NCBI RefSeq assembly: GCF_000003815.2
Contig: NC_049994.1
Coordinates: 13,671,150 to 13,735,149 of the forward strand
Origin: Branchiostoma floridae
Lineage: Eukaryota; Chordata; Leptocardii; Amphioxiformes; Branchiostomatidae
Reading direction: 5' to 3'
Length of the DNA stretch: 64,000 nucleotides
Within the stretch, counting starts at the first letter, position 1, and every line of letters begins with the position of its first letter. Of the stretch, positions 10,697-21,955 are shown one piece after another. The notes below the pieces were generated by a model that saw nothing but the letters and a program-made list of their open reading frames with translations, made no database searches and was not told the DNA's origin. Made by a program: the position numbers and the translations under genes.

Positions 10697-11040
10697 GTGT
10701 TGGTGCACTCCTCCTACACTAAAGCTAACACTTTCCAAAGCACTATAATAACTGTGGCTGCTGATACTTGGTCTTTAGTCTATGTATATTCACGCAGACG
10801 TTATATTCTAAATCACATTTACTAGTATTTTGCATCCTATTCTGTTTATACAATGAGATTTTCTAAATCATACGATTAACTACTTGCTTTTTCGTTTGTT
10901 TAGAATAAAGCTTCCAGTGCGAATAGATTCAGACGAGGAGTCCAAATTCTGATTTCTAAGATGTGGCGCGACCCTGGCATGACCTCGAGTAAACCAGGAA
11001 GTGGCAATTGGAAGTACATTCTACAGTCTTAGCGAATGCC

Positions 11041-12105
11041 CACAAACGCCCACTCTGGAGAAGTCCGCGCTGCACGAATCTCATCTTTTTGCTTGGAATT
11101 TCAAGTCAATCCATTGATCCGCAGTGAAATAAATCAAAGTTGACGATTTTCGATGGTCTTTTTAGCGAACGCCCAGAAAAAACTGGAAGACCTCCCCTTG
11201 CTGTATCCTCGCTACAATCATGGTATCAATCACTTTAACCAAATAGCCCTTCTATACGTGCAATTGCGTAATCGAGCCACTATGGCCGAGCGGTCTAAAC
11301 CACGGTACCTTTCTCCGGTAGATTGTAGGATCGTTCCCCATTTGCTAATTTTTTTTCTTTGTTAGACAAATCTCATGTAGTGTTTTTTAATAGAAGAAAG
11401 ACTAATTCAGTAATTCGATGTTTAAAAACTCTTTTTTCGTGTGATTTTGTTTAACATCCAGGCTTTTTCCAAAATACGCACCAGCCAGCTTTCTTCAGAA
11501 GCTTTCTTGTTTAAAAACATACCATGAAAAGAGCTAGTTGCTAATAACAAACCCCAGAGTCAAGTTGGTATGCATGTAGTACTGCGACTGTATAGCTAGT
11601 GCTTCTAGGATCATTTTGTTACTTATTGCTACGGGAGCCGCCAAGAACCACGAAAGTAAATCTATGGTTGTGCAACAGCAAATGATTCTTCATTGATTCA
11701 TGTAGTTGTCTTCAGACAATACTTTTTATAGCATGATCCATAAGTTATTGACGTCTTAACTAGGAAGGTGACTAAAAACTTGTTATCTGATCCCACTTCC
11801 AACTTAGAGTAACTCTTGAAAGTGTTGTTAAACTCAAGAAAGGGTTTTATCACAAGAAAGGTTATTGCATGAAAACACATAATACAGGTTCTGTATACTT
11901 GACAAAAAGTAACAATGATACAGGTATCAAAGCATGTTTCATTTCTTTCAAGTAGGATAGTTGATATCAATAACGTTTGTTAATAGCATTAGTAATTGGT
12001 AACAGTAGTAGTAGGACTGAAAATGTGTTCTCAATTAAGGCACACATTAAAGGGCTACATAAGCATTGGTCTTATCAAGGAGGGTACATCTGCTTGGAGA
12101 TAACT
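11041..12105. other. Spacer between SAA unit 1 and the ATP-grasp gene
   Basis: AT-rich, no exon recognised. It holds the tRNA-like relic at 11272-11361 and a half-site of the CTCCAAGCAGA MITE family at 12089-12104. Confidence 0.5.
11272..11361 (+). pseudogene. Class II tRNA-like relic (Leu/Ser type)
   Basis: ACTATGGCCGAGCGGTCTAA is a near-perfect Leu/Ser tRNA D-arm and box A. A degenerate box B (GGATCGTTCCC) follows about 45 bases later, then T8 at 11349-11356. The acceptor stem does not pair cleanly, so it is a relic or SINE head rather than a working tRNA. Confidence 0.45.
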
Positions 12106-12106
12106 C

Positions 12107-13185
12107 TCATATCACATAATGTATTGGGTAAGTCAGTAACTCTGGCTTCTTGACGAGGAGTTGCATGGCGTCAGCCAGCTTCCTGATCATGGCCTCCCGC
12201 GTGTCGCCGTAAGTGTGCAGGTACACGAAGTGATTTCCCGCGCTGCCGGCGAAACTGGTGACGTCATCGTCAGGACCAGCCACCGTGAGTCTGAAGGCGA
12301 CGTCAGGATCCTGCTTCAGCTTTTCGATCTGCGGATCAGGATTAAGAAAGTCGATTTTTACTTGTGATGTAAGAGATGTTGAATAGTAACAAGCTGTCCA
12401 GAACATGAGATATCAAAAACGACAGTTCTGCTGCATTACCGCAACAAGCCGCTAGGAAAACACACACCCCCATTGGAACCTGTCCTTACTTACTTGGGGC
12501 AATGTTGTTTCTTTTAATTACCTGGTCAAAATCAACCAAGTTGCCCGGCCTGTCCAGAACGCGGAACCGGATAGGGTACGATATCCCATACCTCCCTGTT
12601 TCCGTAGGGAGGACTGGTCGGATACCGAGGCCAGCAGTCAGGTACACATAGTCCTGGGTAACGTTGGTGTGGCTCGCCTTGTAGATGGTAGAGAGTTGCT
12701 TCGATCCCCGTGCATTCACTTCACATATCTTCAACTGAGGGAATAAGAAAGTAGTTTGCTGAAAGCAACTTATGACACAGTCATAATTGTCGCAGAATTT
12801 CCCGGACAAGCAGGCTGTGACCAAATCAGCCCACCGACTAGGATGAAAGAAATCTGTACTTTTCTGAATTCTGTATGAAGCATGCACGGCTATCAAAGAA
12901 CGTCCTCAGTTTGCGCGTACGACAATCGTGCGACAATCGTGTGACAATCGTGTGACAATCGCACGACGACCATGCGACATTATAGTTAGTCTAGATCTAT
13001 ATTACTTAATTTACCCATGTAGTACTTCTGATAGCAACGTAACAGAACAGCATATTCTGTTTTGGCATTCTCTCCAGGCTGTCTGTGTGCATGTTTGTGT
13101 CTATGTGTCTGTATATTTGTTTATATTTGTGGGGGTATGTGTGTGTGTGTGTGTGCGTGTGTGTGTGTATGTGTATGTGTGTGTA

Positions 13186-13216
<31 letters not shown>

Positions 13217-16200
13217 TTGTATGTGTGTGTGTGTATGTGTGCGTGTGTGTTTGTGTTTGTATGTGTGTGTGTGAGCTTGTGTGTGTATGTATGTGTGTCT
13301 GTGTGCGTGTGTGTGTGTGTGTTTGTGTGTGTGTGAAAGAGGTATGATATACCTGTCCATCCTTCATCTTGAACACCTCGATGTTGGTGAAGCCGTGGTT
13401 GAAGCCCAACCGAATCATCCTGTCCATCACGCCGTCATACACCGCATACATGCGCGCCTGCACGTCCTCCGGTTCAGAGCTCGGAGAGATGCAGGTGGTA
13501 AACTTGGCGTCCAGATCATCGAAACGGGTCTGGTCAGTTATCTGGGGGAGAAAATGATAGTTTGAAAAATGATAATAATCAGAAATTAGTGACTGAATCG
13601 CGATTCTAGCAAGCCTTCAAAAGTCCCGGTCACTGCATGCCTGATCACCAGACCCTATTAGGCTAACGGCACATTTCCAAACCGTGTAACGAAATAACAT
13701 TTCCAAACCGAGGCCCGGTCGGGCTGTCGAACTATTGTCTGTGATTAAAGGTAGGTCCATAGTATGATATAAAAGACAACATATTACACAAGACGTAAAG
13801 AGGATAGCCGTGGTCATCATTTGTGTATGTTTTTGCATATACATTTTGTATTTTCTGTTTCCACAAACAGCCCGGTCAGGCCCCGGTTTGGAAATGTGAT
13901 TTCGTGGCTTTTGTTTGTTTCAATCTTTCTTCTTTCTCAACGGCAATCGGTCCCAAAGTCTACAAAGAAGTGTTCCGTGGAACCATGAACAGTGCGAGTT
14001 AAATCTTGCACGCTGTGGCGAATCTGACTTTTGCTAAACCTCAACTTACCGGCAAATGCACGACCCTCTTGTCCACAACGCACCCGTCAACTGTAAATGC
14101 GGCCACAGCATCCAGATACGGTTCTACGATGGCGACATCACGCAGGGCGAGCGGGTACTTTTCCACGTCCAGGTACCGCTCAAAGAAATCCCTTGATAAA
14201 AGAACACATCAGAAACATTGACATGTGGCTTTGCGCTTCTGCTACGCTACTGTCCTATTTGGAAAAAGGGTACGTTTACGAGCTGTTTCACTGTACTCTC
14301 AGGCCTGAGCCCTAAGCAGCCCCATAGGACACTCTACAGCTACTGGGCTATTTTTTGGGCATGGCCGGGCCCATGGATTTTTTTAAACTCACAGTTACAA
14401 TCAACCCGGGACCCGGCAAGAACCGGAAACAAGGCCTTTTTTGCTTTTCCACATTCCACAAATGGAATCTGCTCACCTAAAGAATGCGGCACCAGGTGCT
14501 GGTAAAAAGTAGGGATTTTTATCTGCCATGCNNNNNNNNNNNNNNNNNNNNNNNNNNNNNNNNNNNNNNNNNNNNNNNNNNNNNNNNNNNNNNNNNNNNN
14601 NNNNNNNNNNNNNNNNNNNNNNNNNNNNNNNGGGTAAAGGGGCTGGGGAGGGTAAAGGGGTTAAGGGGGTAAAGCGGCTGGGGAGGGTAAAGGGGCTAAG
14701 GGGGGTAAAGGGGGCTAAGGAGGGTAAAGGGGCTGGGAGGTGTAAAGGGGCTAAGGGGGGTAAAGGGGCTGGAGGGGTAAAGGGGCTAAGGGGGGTAAAG
14801 GGGCTGGGGGGGGTAAAGGGGCTGAGGGGGGTAAAGGGGCTAAGGGGGGTAAAGGGGCTGGGGCGGCTGAGGGGCTGGAGGGGTAAAGGGGCTGGGGTGG
14901 GTAAAGGGGCTGGAGCGGGTAAAGTGGCTGGAGCGGGTAAAGGGGCTGGAGCGGGTAAAGTGGCTGGAGCGGGTAAAGTGGCTGGAGCGGGTAAAGTGGC
15001 TGGAGCAGGTAAAGTGGCTGGAGCGGGTAAAGGGACTGGAGCGGGTAAAGCGGCTGGAGCGGGTAAAGGGACTGGAGCGGGTTAAGGGGCTGGAGCGGGT
15101 AAAGTGGCTGGAGCGAGTAAAGTGGCTGGAGCAGGTAAAGTGGCTGGAGCGGGTAAAGGGGCTGGAGCGGGTAAAGTGGCTGGAGCGAGTAAAGTGGCTG
15201 GAGCAGGTAAAGTGGCTGGAGCGGGTAAAGGGACTGGAGCGGGTAAAGCGGCTGGAGCGGGTAAAGGGGCTGGAGCGGGTAAAGGGGCTGGAGCGGGTTA
15301 AGGGCTGGAGCAGGTAAAGTGGCTGGAGCTGGTAAGGTGGCTGGAGCGGGTAAAGTGGCTGGAGCGGGTAAAGTGGCTGGAGCGGGTAAAGTGGCTGGAG
15401 CGGGTCAAGGGCTGGAGCGGGTAAAGTGGCCGGAGCGGGTAAGGTGGCCGATGAGCTGGGGCGGGTAAAGTGGCTGGAGCGGGTAAAGTGGCTGGAGCGA
15501 GTAAAGTGGCTGGAGCGGGTAAAGGGCTGGAGTGGGTAAAGAAGCGAAGGCTGCGAAGAGAGAGTAGTCGGCCTACCCAATAACAATTATAACAATAGAA
15601 AATAAAAATAACTTTTACCAACCTTTTTCACTCGTTCGGTGTACTCCAGGAGCGTCTCATTGTCTTCAATATTGCTGAAGATGACTTCCTTCACCTAATG
15701 AATAATTGGGTAGTGGTTAGAATCTTCACACAGCTACATTATCATAAAGCCAGGCGACGTCGACCAATCAGGGCAGCATTTCATGTTGGTTATGACACGT
15801 CATTCACGGTCATTATATTGCTAAATAGCCTAATTAATGACCACTTTGACGATACCATCATGCAGGGGAGTAGACTCTTTTTTACCAACATTTGTAGCAC
15901 GTTTCTTCTTTGAATATAAACTGACATAACCTCTTAATCTGTGAGCAAGAAGGACAGAAAATATAATTCGCGCCACCCCTATTTGTAAGTGGACTAGTCA
16001 ACGCTGGCGCGCATTCGAACTAAACATAGGGAATCATAGGAGGAATTGATCACAAACAGTGACATTACGTAGGTGCAGGTAGTGGTGGTAAGATGTTATC
16101 CACGCATCTCGTTTATGCACTACTATATAATATGATATGATATGATATGATATGATATGATACTGATATAATATATAAACCAACAAGCCACAGTTTCAGA

Positions 16201-16792
16201 TAGCTTTTAGACTACAGCTTGTAGACATGTTCTAAGTTCTACAGTATTTCTTTGTCTGTCCCCTTTCATGTTACATTGTCACATGCAATTAATCCTCGGG
16301 CAAGAATCTGCAATAAACTTTTCCACTATAACGGCCGCCAGGTACGGAGCTGAGTCGTCACAGCTAGACATATGACAATGTGGCACTTGTGAATTATGGC
16401 ACCGTATACACCTCAGGCCAGGTCATTAACCCTTAATTGTTACGAGGCGTTAATTTTCACATGACGTAATGTAGGGACAGCACTGGTCACATTTGCATTC
16501 CGGTGAATTGCAGCTCAAACGTTTTCTTCATGCGCGCTAAAGGGCACAAGATAGAAAGCCCGACTAAACGCCTGAAACACATCAAAGACAGTCGGAAACG
16601 AACCTCTGCCTGGAGAGTAGTGGAATTGGCCAGCTTTGGTGCCTGAACCACGCACAGCACTCCCGCCCAAACACACACACCTCCCGGCTCACGTACCTGT
16701 ACATCCGGGCATCTACGTAACTCCTCAGCCTTCTCTTGGTCCGCGTCATGGAACGGAAGGAGCACAGAGACATCCCGACGTGATGACGTCAT
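12107..16792 (-). CDS. ATP-grasp ligase-like protein, internal exons missing at a gap
   Basis: Exons on minus: 16697-16792 (MTSSRRDVSVLLPFHDADQE...), 15623-15694 (VKEVIFSNIEDNETLL...), a partial exon 14477-14531 cut by the gap (MADKNPYFLPAPGAAFF), 14050-14191 (DFFERYLDVEKYPLALRDVA...), 13353-13541, 12522-12734 and 12107-12328 (stop TGA). All junctions are GT-AG with compatible phases. The pattern is that of the ATP-grasp fold: a lid-like stretch with VAIVEPYLDAVAAFTVDG, then GFTNIEVFKMKDG followed by CEVNARG, which corresponds to the Mg-ATP-binding E-x-N-x-R element. The C-terminal exon (HFVYLHTYGDTREAMIRKL) resembles the closing part of ligases of this superfamily. Such enzymes couple ATP hydrolysis to amide or thioester bond formation; the substrate is unknown and no signal peptide is seen (cytosolic). 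At least one exon lies in the gap at 14532-14631. An in-frame upstream ATG could add about 19 or more residues. ATP-grasp assignment is good; a specific family is not claimed. Confidence 0.78.
12395..12480. repeat. Fragment of the microsatellite-linked dispersed repeat
   Basis: 'ccagaacatgagatatcaaaaa...ccgcaacaagccgctagg' aligns with 51305-51370. It lies in the last intron of the ATP-grasp gene. Confidence 0.5.
13130..13335. repeat. (TG)n microsatellite
   Basis: Imperfect TG tract with TATG and TTTG interruptions, ending about 18 bases before the donor of the exon 13353-13541. Confidence 0.95.
13688..13909. mobile_element. MITE-like inverted repeat
   Basis: Arms ACATTTCCAAACCGAGGCCC near 13698 and GGCCCCGGTTTGGAAATGTG near 13880 form inverted repeats of about 35 bases with several mismatches. 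It is intronic in the ATP-grasp gene. Target duplication not found. Confidence 0.55.
14532..14631. other. Assembly gap (100 N)
   Basis: Exactly 100 N, the usual placeholder for a gap of unknown size. One side is an exon fragment; the other is the GC-rich minisatellite, which probably caused the break. Confidence 0.99.
14632..15545. repeat. 18-bp G-rich minisatellite
   Basis: About 50 units of type GGAGCGGGTAAAGTGGCT, more G-rich at the gap side (GGGGGGTAAAGGGGCTAA). It is intronic in the ATP-grasp gene (minus). Runs of four to six G make quadruplex formation possible. The open frame on + (GAGKVA repeated) is a by-product of the 18-base period. Confidence 0.95.
15700..16695. other. Intron 1 of the ATP-grasp gene; short satellite only
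   Basis: Between the exons at 15694 and 16697 I see an ATATG pentamer run at about 16129-16165 and otherwise plain AT-rich sequence. Confidence 0.5.
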
Positions 16793-17089
16793 GGTCTTTT
16801 CCCTCGACTCAAGATATTCAGATCTGGATCGAAATCTTGAATAAGACATACTTCTTTGAATATAAGTAAAGCATAACAATGTAGGCATAGACGGACCTAA
16901 GGTCTAAGGTAAGATATATACAATGTATAAGCAACTGGCAGATTTTGGAAACGGGGGGACGTTTCTGTAGTATCCACTACCTTTTAGTTATTGAATGAAT
17001 AACTCGACCCCCTAGCGCTGATCTTTTACCGCAAAGTAAATCTCGTGGCCGTCTTCGATGTATATGTATTTTTCCACCGAGGGAAATAA

Positions 17090-17436
17090 ACGTATATGGT
17101 TTTCTATACCAGTCAACATTCAACTACGACGTACTTACATAATTACGCTTTCTACGGTGTATATGGCTTTCTATTCAGGTCAACATTCAACTACGCCGTA
17201 CTTCAGCCAATTACACTACACTAAACTACAGCATAGTTCGACGCATTTTGGTGACCTCCGGTGTAGTTCACACAACTGGCTCCAATACGACTTGACTTTC
17301 GGTCCAAGTACGTGCCTGAAGTACGGTCTGACTCAACGACGTCGTGATAGCCAAAGCCTGACTAAAATCACTCTCCTAGCCCGACAGTTACCGCCCCCTC
17401 ATTAACCGCAGTCAGCAAAAGATTGTGTAAACACGG
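17090..17436. mobile_element. Composite repeat: 'cattcaactacgacgtact' units plus TAGCCTGAC MITE
   Basis: Units containing ATACCAGTCAACATTCAACT and TACGACGTACTT occur twice here and twice at 18165-18370. In both places they are followed by a TAGCCTGAC-family MITE (17351-17436; 18386-18466), so the pair seems to have spread or duplicated together. Confidence 0.6.
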
Positions 17437-18164
17437 GCTAGTAATAACCAGAACGGCGTAATCTCAGCCATACTGCGACATAGTTGGACACAACGTCTTA
17501 CCCCACCAATTTGTACATCACCTTGACACATAACACATAACGTTATCGTATTCTCCCCCTGAATACGCTACACTGAGAACAAGATAAAGTCCCCAAAAGT
17601 CCTAGCTCAACCGTTTCCATAGCCTTCTCGGCGAAGGCAAAAATGTAAAATGAATGGCCCAGATTATATATGTTACTTACAAAAAGCAACCGCAGACCCA
17701 CGCAGTTCTTCTGAATTCTTGTGTGTCTCACATACGACTGTATCATAGAAGAAGTAAGAATCAAACCACCCAAGCGATAGAATGTCTGGATTATAATGAG
17801 GTACATTCACACTCGAGCCTCAGGTTGGACCATAGGACAATGTACCACAACTCGTCCAACCAGAAAAGTAGCCTTAGTCCCCGCCTCTATGTCCTGTTAA
17901 GGGGGACATCACAGAAGGCACTCCATCCAAGAAACCCCCTACAAGAGACAAAAGATGTGACTTCTACGTGTAATCACCTCGTCCTTACCCTATAATTAGT
18001 GCGGCCTCGGATCATTAAAAATCTGCTTGAAGAATATAACTTTGATAAATCCCAGGATGGAGTTCTAAACCTTTAGTGCATGTCTAACAGTGTTTTTATT
18101 CAATGAAAATTGAAGTTACATCTATGGCTGTTCCAACAGGTTTGAAGTCTGACTGTCACTAAAA
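17437..18164. other. Unique spacer; no exon seen
   Basis: No splice-supported coding sequence; short open frames lack any recognisable family. Confidence 0.4.
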
Positions 18165-18466
18165 AAACATTACCAGTCAAAATTCAACTACGACGTAATG
18201 ACGCTTTCTTCGACTTAGCTCACCGAACCGTGGTTTTCTATACCAGTCAAAATTCAACTACGACGTACGTACTTGCGCTTTCTACGACGTAGCTCACAGA
18301 ACTGGATCCGATACGGCCAGAAAGTACATCGTAGTTGGTCTGAGGACCGTCTGGCTCAACTAAGTCGTAAATAATAATCCTAGCTTGACTAAATCGCGCT
18401 GCTAGCCCTACAGTTACCGCCCTTCATTTACCACATCCAGCGAGAGATTGTGTATTTAAAACACAA
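18165..18466. mobile_element. Second copy of the composite repeat
   Basis: Same order as 17090-17436: 'accagtcaaaattcaactacgac' twice, then TAGCTTGACTAAATCGCGC ... GTGTATTTAAAACACAAGTTA. Confidence 0.6.
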
Positions 18467-18802
18467 GTTAGTAAGTGTTAAACAGCCCAAACTTTGTATC
18501 TTCAGCGATGCTGGACTACTACTACTACTATGATTTGTACCTCAGCTTGACACATAATTTTACACCGATTTTCCTACAACTACACTACACTGGAACAAGA
18601 CTTTAGTAACATTCCAGCGCATCGCCATTTTGAAAACCACATGGATCCCCTAAGGGTAGGGACGTAGGGTTTTGGTCGTTTATAATAAATCAGCGGAGGA
18701 GACATCAGTACATGCTTCACGCTTTCTGAAATAATATCTACTTACATGTGTGAACGTGATAACAGTAACACTTGCATGCTTTGGGGTTTTTCAAACCCTG
18801 TT

Positions 18803-19290
18803 CACAGCGACGGAAGACAGATTCATTCCTTCACCTAGAATCTGTACAAATACCTTATGTTCCCACCTGTGAGACAATGTTGGTGACAGCGTCAGAGATC
18901 ACACCAAGGACGTTCTATCTGATAGAACGTCCTTGATCACACGTAATCTGTCAATGCTGTCTAACCGGTTAACCTGTCTGGCGTTGTCTGTAGATGCGAT
19001 TTAACCTGATATCAACCTGTCTCTTCACTTGGCTTGAGGCAAAATGTCAAAAGTCAACCACCTTGTTATCACCAAGCACAGTAGGGGCATCTTCTCTGGA
19101 TAGTTTTCAAGAGCACTTGCAGATAGATGTGCAAAAGTTAGGTGTGACGGGTCGTTCAGTGTAATATAACCAGCTGCTGCCGCGCCGCGTGCCTGCGAAG
19201 CTGGTGTGTTACGCCGAACGGTGGTTATACCGGCTATATAGATACAGATACGGATACAGATACAGAACCTGAAGCACTGACGTTGAAAAC
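18803..19290 (+). mobile_element. LINE 3'-end fragment with (GATACA)n tail, copy 1
   Basis: Near-identical to 22675-23150. Its 3' part (GCATCTTCT...GTAATATAACCAGCTGCTGCC...GGTTATACCGGCTATATAGAT) also occurs at 32738-32927 (minus) and 46298-46460. Read on +, the part before the tail can be read as a short C-terminal peptide (SSLDSF, LQIDVQKLGVTGRSV) and ends in a GATACA/GATACG microsatellite, typical of CR1/L2-like LINE tails. The class is inferred. Confidence 0.55.
18905..18934. mobile_element. 30-bp palindromic insertion with 8-bp flanking repeats
   Basis: CAAGGACGTTCTATC, one T, then a perfect inverted copy. It is flanked on both sides by GATCACAC (18897-18904, 18935-18942). The same insertion is in the duplicated copy at 22775-22804. 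Related palindromes are at 36716-36740 and 60533-60563. Confidence 0.7.
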
Positions 19291-19571
19291 ATTGATGTGC
19301 ATATCAGGACTTAACTTGCATAATGAATGAAAGTTCACCGTATTCCATGTCATTAAAGACCTCGCTTACTAACTTCTTTGCGTGCGTGTGCTTGCTATTT
19401 GCCATTAAACACAACGGAAACCATTTACACTATGCATCGGGCATGTTAAGTCGATACTCTTTTCAGCGACCACCTGTCCAAATCGACCGCCTTTTTTCGG
19501 TCCCCCGGGTGGTCGTCTTGGAAAGTAACCGACGACAAGAAGCACTTGAAATTGTTATTGCATTATTACAT
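19291..19571. other. 3' flank of SAA-2; nothing coding seen
   Basis: Only partly similar to the 3' flank of SAA-3, and no exon is visible. Confidence 0.4.
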
Positions 19572-19577
19572 TTTATT
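19572..19577 (-). terminator. SAA-2 poly(A) signal
   Basis: AATAAA on minus in the conserved CTCGAGTTGCAATAAAATG block, about 375 bases past the stop. Confidence 0.75.
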
Positions 19578-19951
19578 GCAACTCGAGAAAGGGGTATATA
19601 ATCATTTACACGTGCACTATATTTGGCCTACAAAGACTGTTCGATATGGAAACAATGTACGTACACTCCTAAAATAGGTGCTGCATTCTGCGGAATAGAA
19701 GCACATTACATGTTTCATTACATTTCATGTCGGTTAGCTGACATTGGCTGATCTATATCACTCGCGTTTGTTAACGTTAAAAGAAGCAGAAACATTTGTA
19801 GTAGTAGTATTACGTATAGATACATAGACACACATTACAGGTGCTACTTCCGCAAACTTCTATAACTGTTGGTATCTTGTTGGCATTCTTAAGGCCATCT
19901 TAAGAAGTGATGTTGTCCTGAGCTCACAGTCCCGGACGCCAGGTAGTGGAA

Positions 19952-20856
19952 TCAGTAGCGGTCGGGTAGCCCCGCCGGGCGGTAGCGGTTGGGATCGCCG
20001 CCGTTCCGCCCCCACTCGTTCGCTTCCTGGTCGGCACGGGTGTCCGCCTCCCCCTGGCCGCTCAGGCCGCTCTGGTATCCCTCCCTGGCATTGCTGTGGC
20101 GGGAGAGACATGAAACGCGTTTGAAAATTCAGTTTAAGATTACAGGAGAGCTCTTTTTCTTGCTAGAAGTAGAAATATATTGCATTATACTATTAGATAT
20201 TGTGTGAAAGTATGTGAAAGACCAGGGCGACTTGGAAAGATGCTTATGCACCTGTTTTGTCCTCCTTTTCACTTTCCAAATAAAGTAAGCTCAACAAATG
20301 TAATCCCCAATCAGACAGAAGACATTCAACTACAACAGTCCGCGTTGTAGCGACTGTTAGCCTGGTGTTCAGCCGTGTTATACTTATAGCTCCCGGGTCT
20401 GTCCTCTCCGTATAGGCATTTGCGAAGAGGACAGATGGAAGAGCACAGCTGTAATGCTGCTGGATACAAGGCTAGCGACTGTTGGAAGCGAACTAAAGCT
20501 AACATGACTGTACTCTAGATTAGAATCACTATTAAAGAGGCAAGATAGAAATTGAAGCAAGAAACGAGTGTCTTCACTGCTCGACTGCCCTTTGGAGGTC
20601 GTACAGTAACCAAGGGGCCTCACCTGATGACCTCGGCGGCCCACCTGCCGCCCGGCCCCCGCTGAGCGGCGTCGTAGTTCCCCCGGGCGTGGAAGTACTT
20701 GTCGGAGTTCTTCCAGTTCGACTCGCGCATGTCCCTGGAAATTAAAGGGGGAGGAAAATGAAAACATGTGCAGGTTCAGCTTTCAGGGACTGGAAATGAT
20801 ATATTCTAATGGCTGTAGCAAGTAGAACAGACGATATGTACAAACACCATGCAGAT

Positions 20857-20901
<45 letters not shown>

Positions 20902-21311
20902 CACAAACAAACACAGACACACACATACATGTACACACACACAATAACACACACACACACATATATATACAAACACAGACACACACATACATGTACACAC
21001 ACACACACTAACACACATATATATATATACAAACACAGACACAGACATACATGTACACACAAACAAACATACACATATGTACATTCATACATGTACACAC
21101 ACACACGCGCAAACATACGTACAGATAATTACAGAAACATATGCACACAAACGCACCCAACGCGTCCGTTTGGCACCTACTAACCGACTCACCTATAAGC
21201 GCTGTACATGTCCCCCGCGCCCTGTACAGCTTCTACAGCTCTGTCGAACAACCAGGCGTCTGCGCATGCGCAGGCTAGCACAACACACACAGCGAAGAGC
21301 AGAAGACGCAT
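19952..21311 (-). CDS. SAA: Serum amyloid A protein, copy 2 (123 aa)
   Basis: Coding exons on minus: 21193-21311, 20624-20734, 19952-20093, all GT-AG with phases 2 and 2. The 123-residue product has the standard family length. Signal peptide [19 protein letters not shown], a very short linker ([14 protein letters not shown]) with no complete 11-residue repeat, then DMYSAYR and [20 protein letters not shown]. The signature [16 protein letters not shown] and the end [14 protein letters not shown] are intact. It probably represents the ancestral protein form. Intron 2 has a CA/TA tract; intron 3 carries a 117-bp MITE at 20358-20474 that SAA-3 shares in altered form and SAA-1 lacks. Confidence 0.96.
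20358..20474. mobile_element. 117-bp MITE in SAA-2 intron 3
   Basis: Ends TAGCCTGGTGTTCAGCCGTG and GCTGCTGGATACAAGGCTA are inverted repeats with mismatches; internal arms GTCCTCTCCGTA/AAGAGGACAG continue the hairpin. Flanked by GCGACTGT on both sides (20350-20357, 20475-20482). A related element at the same intron position in SAA-3 is 24863-25153. Confidence 0.75.
20850..21115. repeat. (CA)n/(TA)n microsatellite in SAA-2 intron 2
   Basis: Alternating CA and TATATA blocks, interrupted by ACACAGACACACACATACAT units repeated about three times. Confidence 0.95.
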
Positions 21312-21617
21312 GTCTGGGATATGTGCAGCTGTGGGAAATACAAACGTGCGAAATTGTCAACAATAACACTCAAAAGAGTTGTAGAAAATGCTTCGTTGAT
21401 TGGTACGAATCAGTTTCTCCTAACACCTGCTTGGAGATTTATATTAACAAGGTCAATGACCGCATACAGTGCCCACCAACAGCAATGTACCTTGCGTAAG
21501 TCTCTAAAACACAACTTCAACAGAAAAGTCGATCGTCATCAAAACTCAAAAATCATCTAACAAAGACTGTTACACGCGAGACTAGAATGTTTTGAAATGC
21601 AAAGATTGCGTCCTTAC

Positions 21618-21705
21618 CTTCAGGTACAGAGAAACTTGACTTGAATCGCCGTCCGGGCGGGACTGGTGTAGAAGACTTGACGCGAGTTGTACGGTGCAAA
21701 CCCCG
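21618..21705 (-). other. SAA: SAA-2 non-coding exon 1
   Basis: Conserved with the exon 1 of the other two genes; donor TGAAG|GTAAGG at the 21618 side. The 5' end is estimated from the TATA position. Confidence 0.65.
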
Positions 21706-21733
21706 AACTGCGGCGACTTCTTCACCGCACTCC

Positions 21734-21890
21734 TTTTATACACACTGCAAACAGGAGGTTTTTCCGGGGATTACTCAGAACGTTTGAGGAAGTAAAATTT
21801 CGCTGACCTATGAGGAAGTAAATTCCTCTTGCCCAGCTGTACTTTAGCTTACTCAGCACAAGTTACGTGCACTGCATGCACGTTCAGCTG
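21734..21890 (-). promoter_or_regulatory. SAA: SAA-2 promoter
   Basis: TATAAAA at 21734-21740. Upstream lie CGGAAAAACCTCC (kappaB-like, imperfect) and the block shared by all copies: ACTTCCTCATAGGTCAGCG, GGAATTTACTTCC and GTGCACGTAACTTGTGCTG. Confidence 0.7.
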
Positions 21891-21955
21891 ACTTGGTTTT
21901 AAGAAAGGAAAATCTACGTCGTGCTGTCTTTTGTTTTAGATTCTTCAGCCACACT

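Larger units (their letters stand above)
5885..11040 (-). repeat. SAA duplication unit 1
   Basis: Similarity to unit 3 begins near 5885 (compare 23510) and runs through the SAA gene to about 11040. There 'tctgatttctaagatgtggcg' and following text match 28110-28200. Two large private insertions lie inside: the hAT-type MITE at 7558-7982 and the TIR element at 9059-10138. Confidence 0.75.

Noticed and set aside
13080-13340. Cys/Val-rich and Thr/His-rich open frames
   Set aside because: Translations of a (TG)n microsatellite.
14632-15586. Long open frames in the minisatellite (GAGKVA repeats on +, TRSSHF repeats on minus)
   Set aside because: An 18-base period keeps frames open by arithmetic; the region is intronic for the ATP-grasp gene and has no start or splice context.
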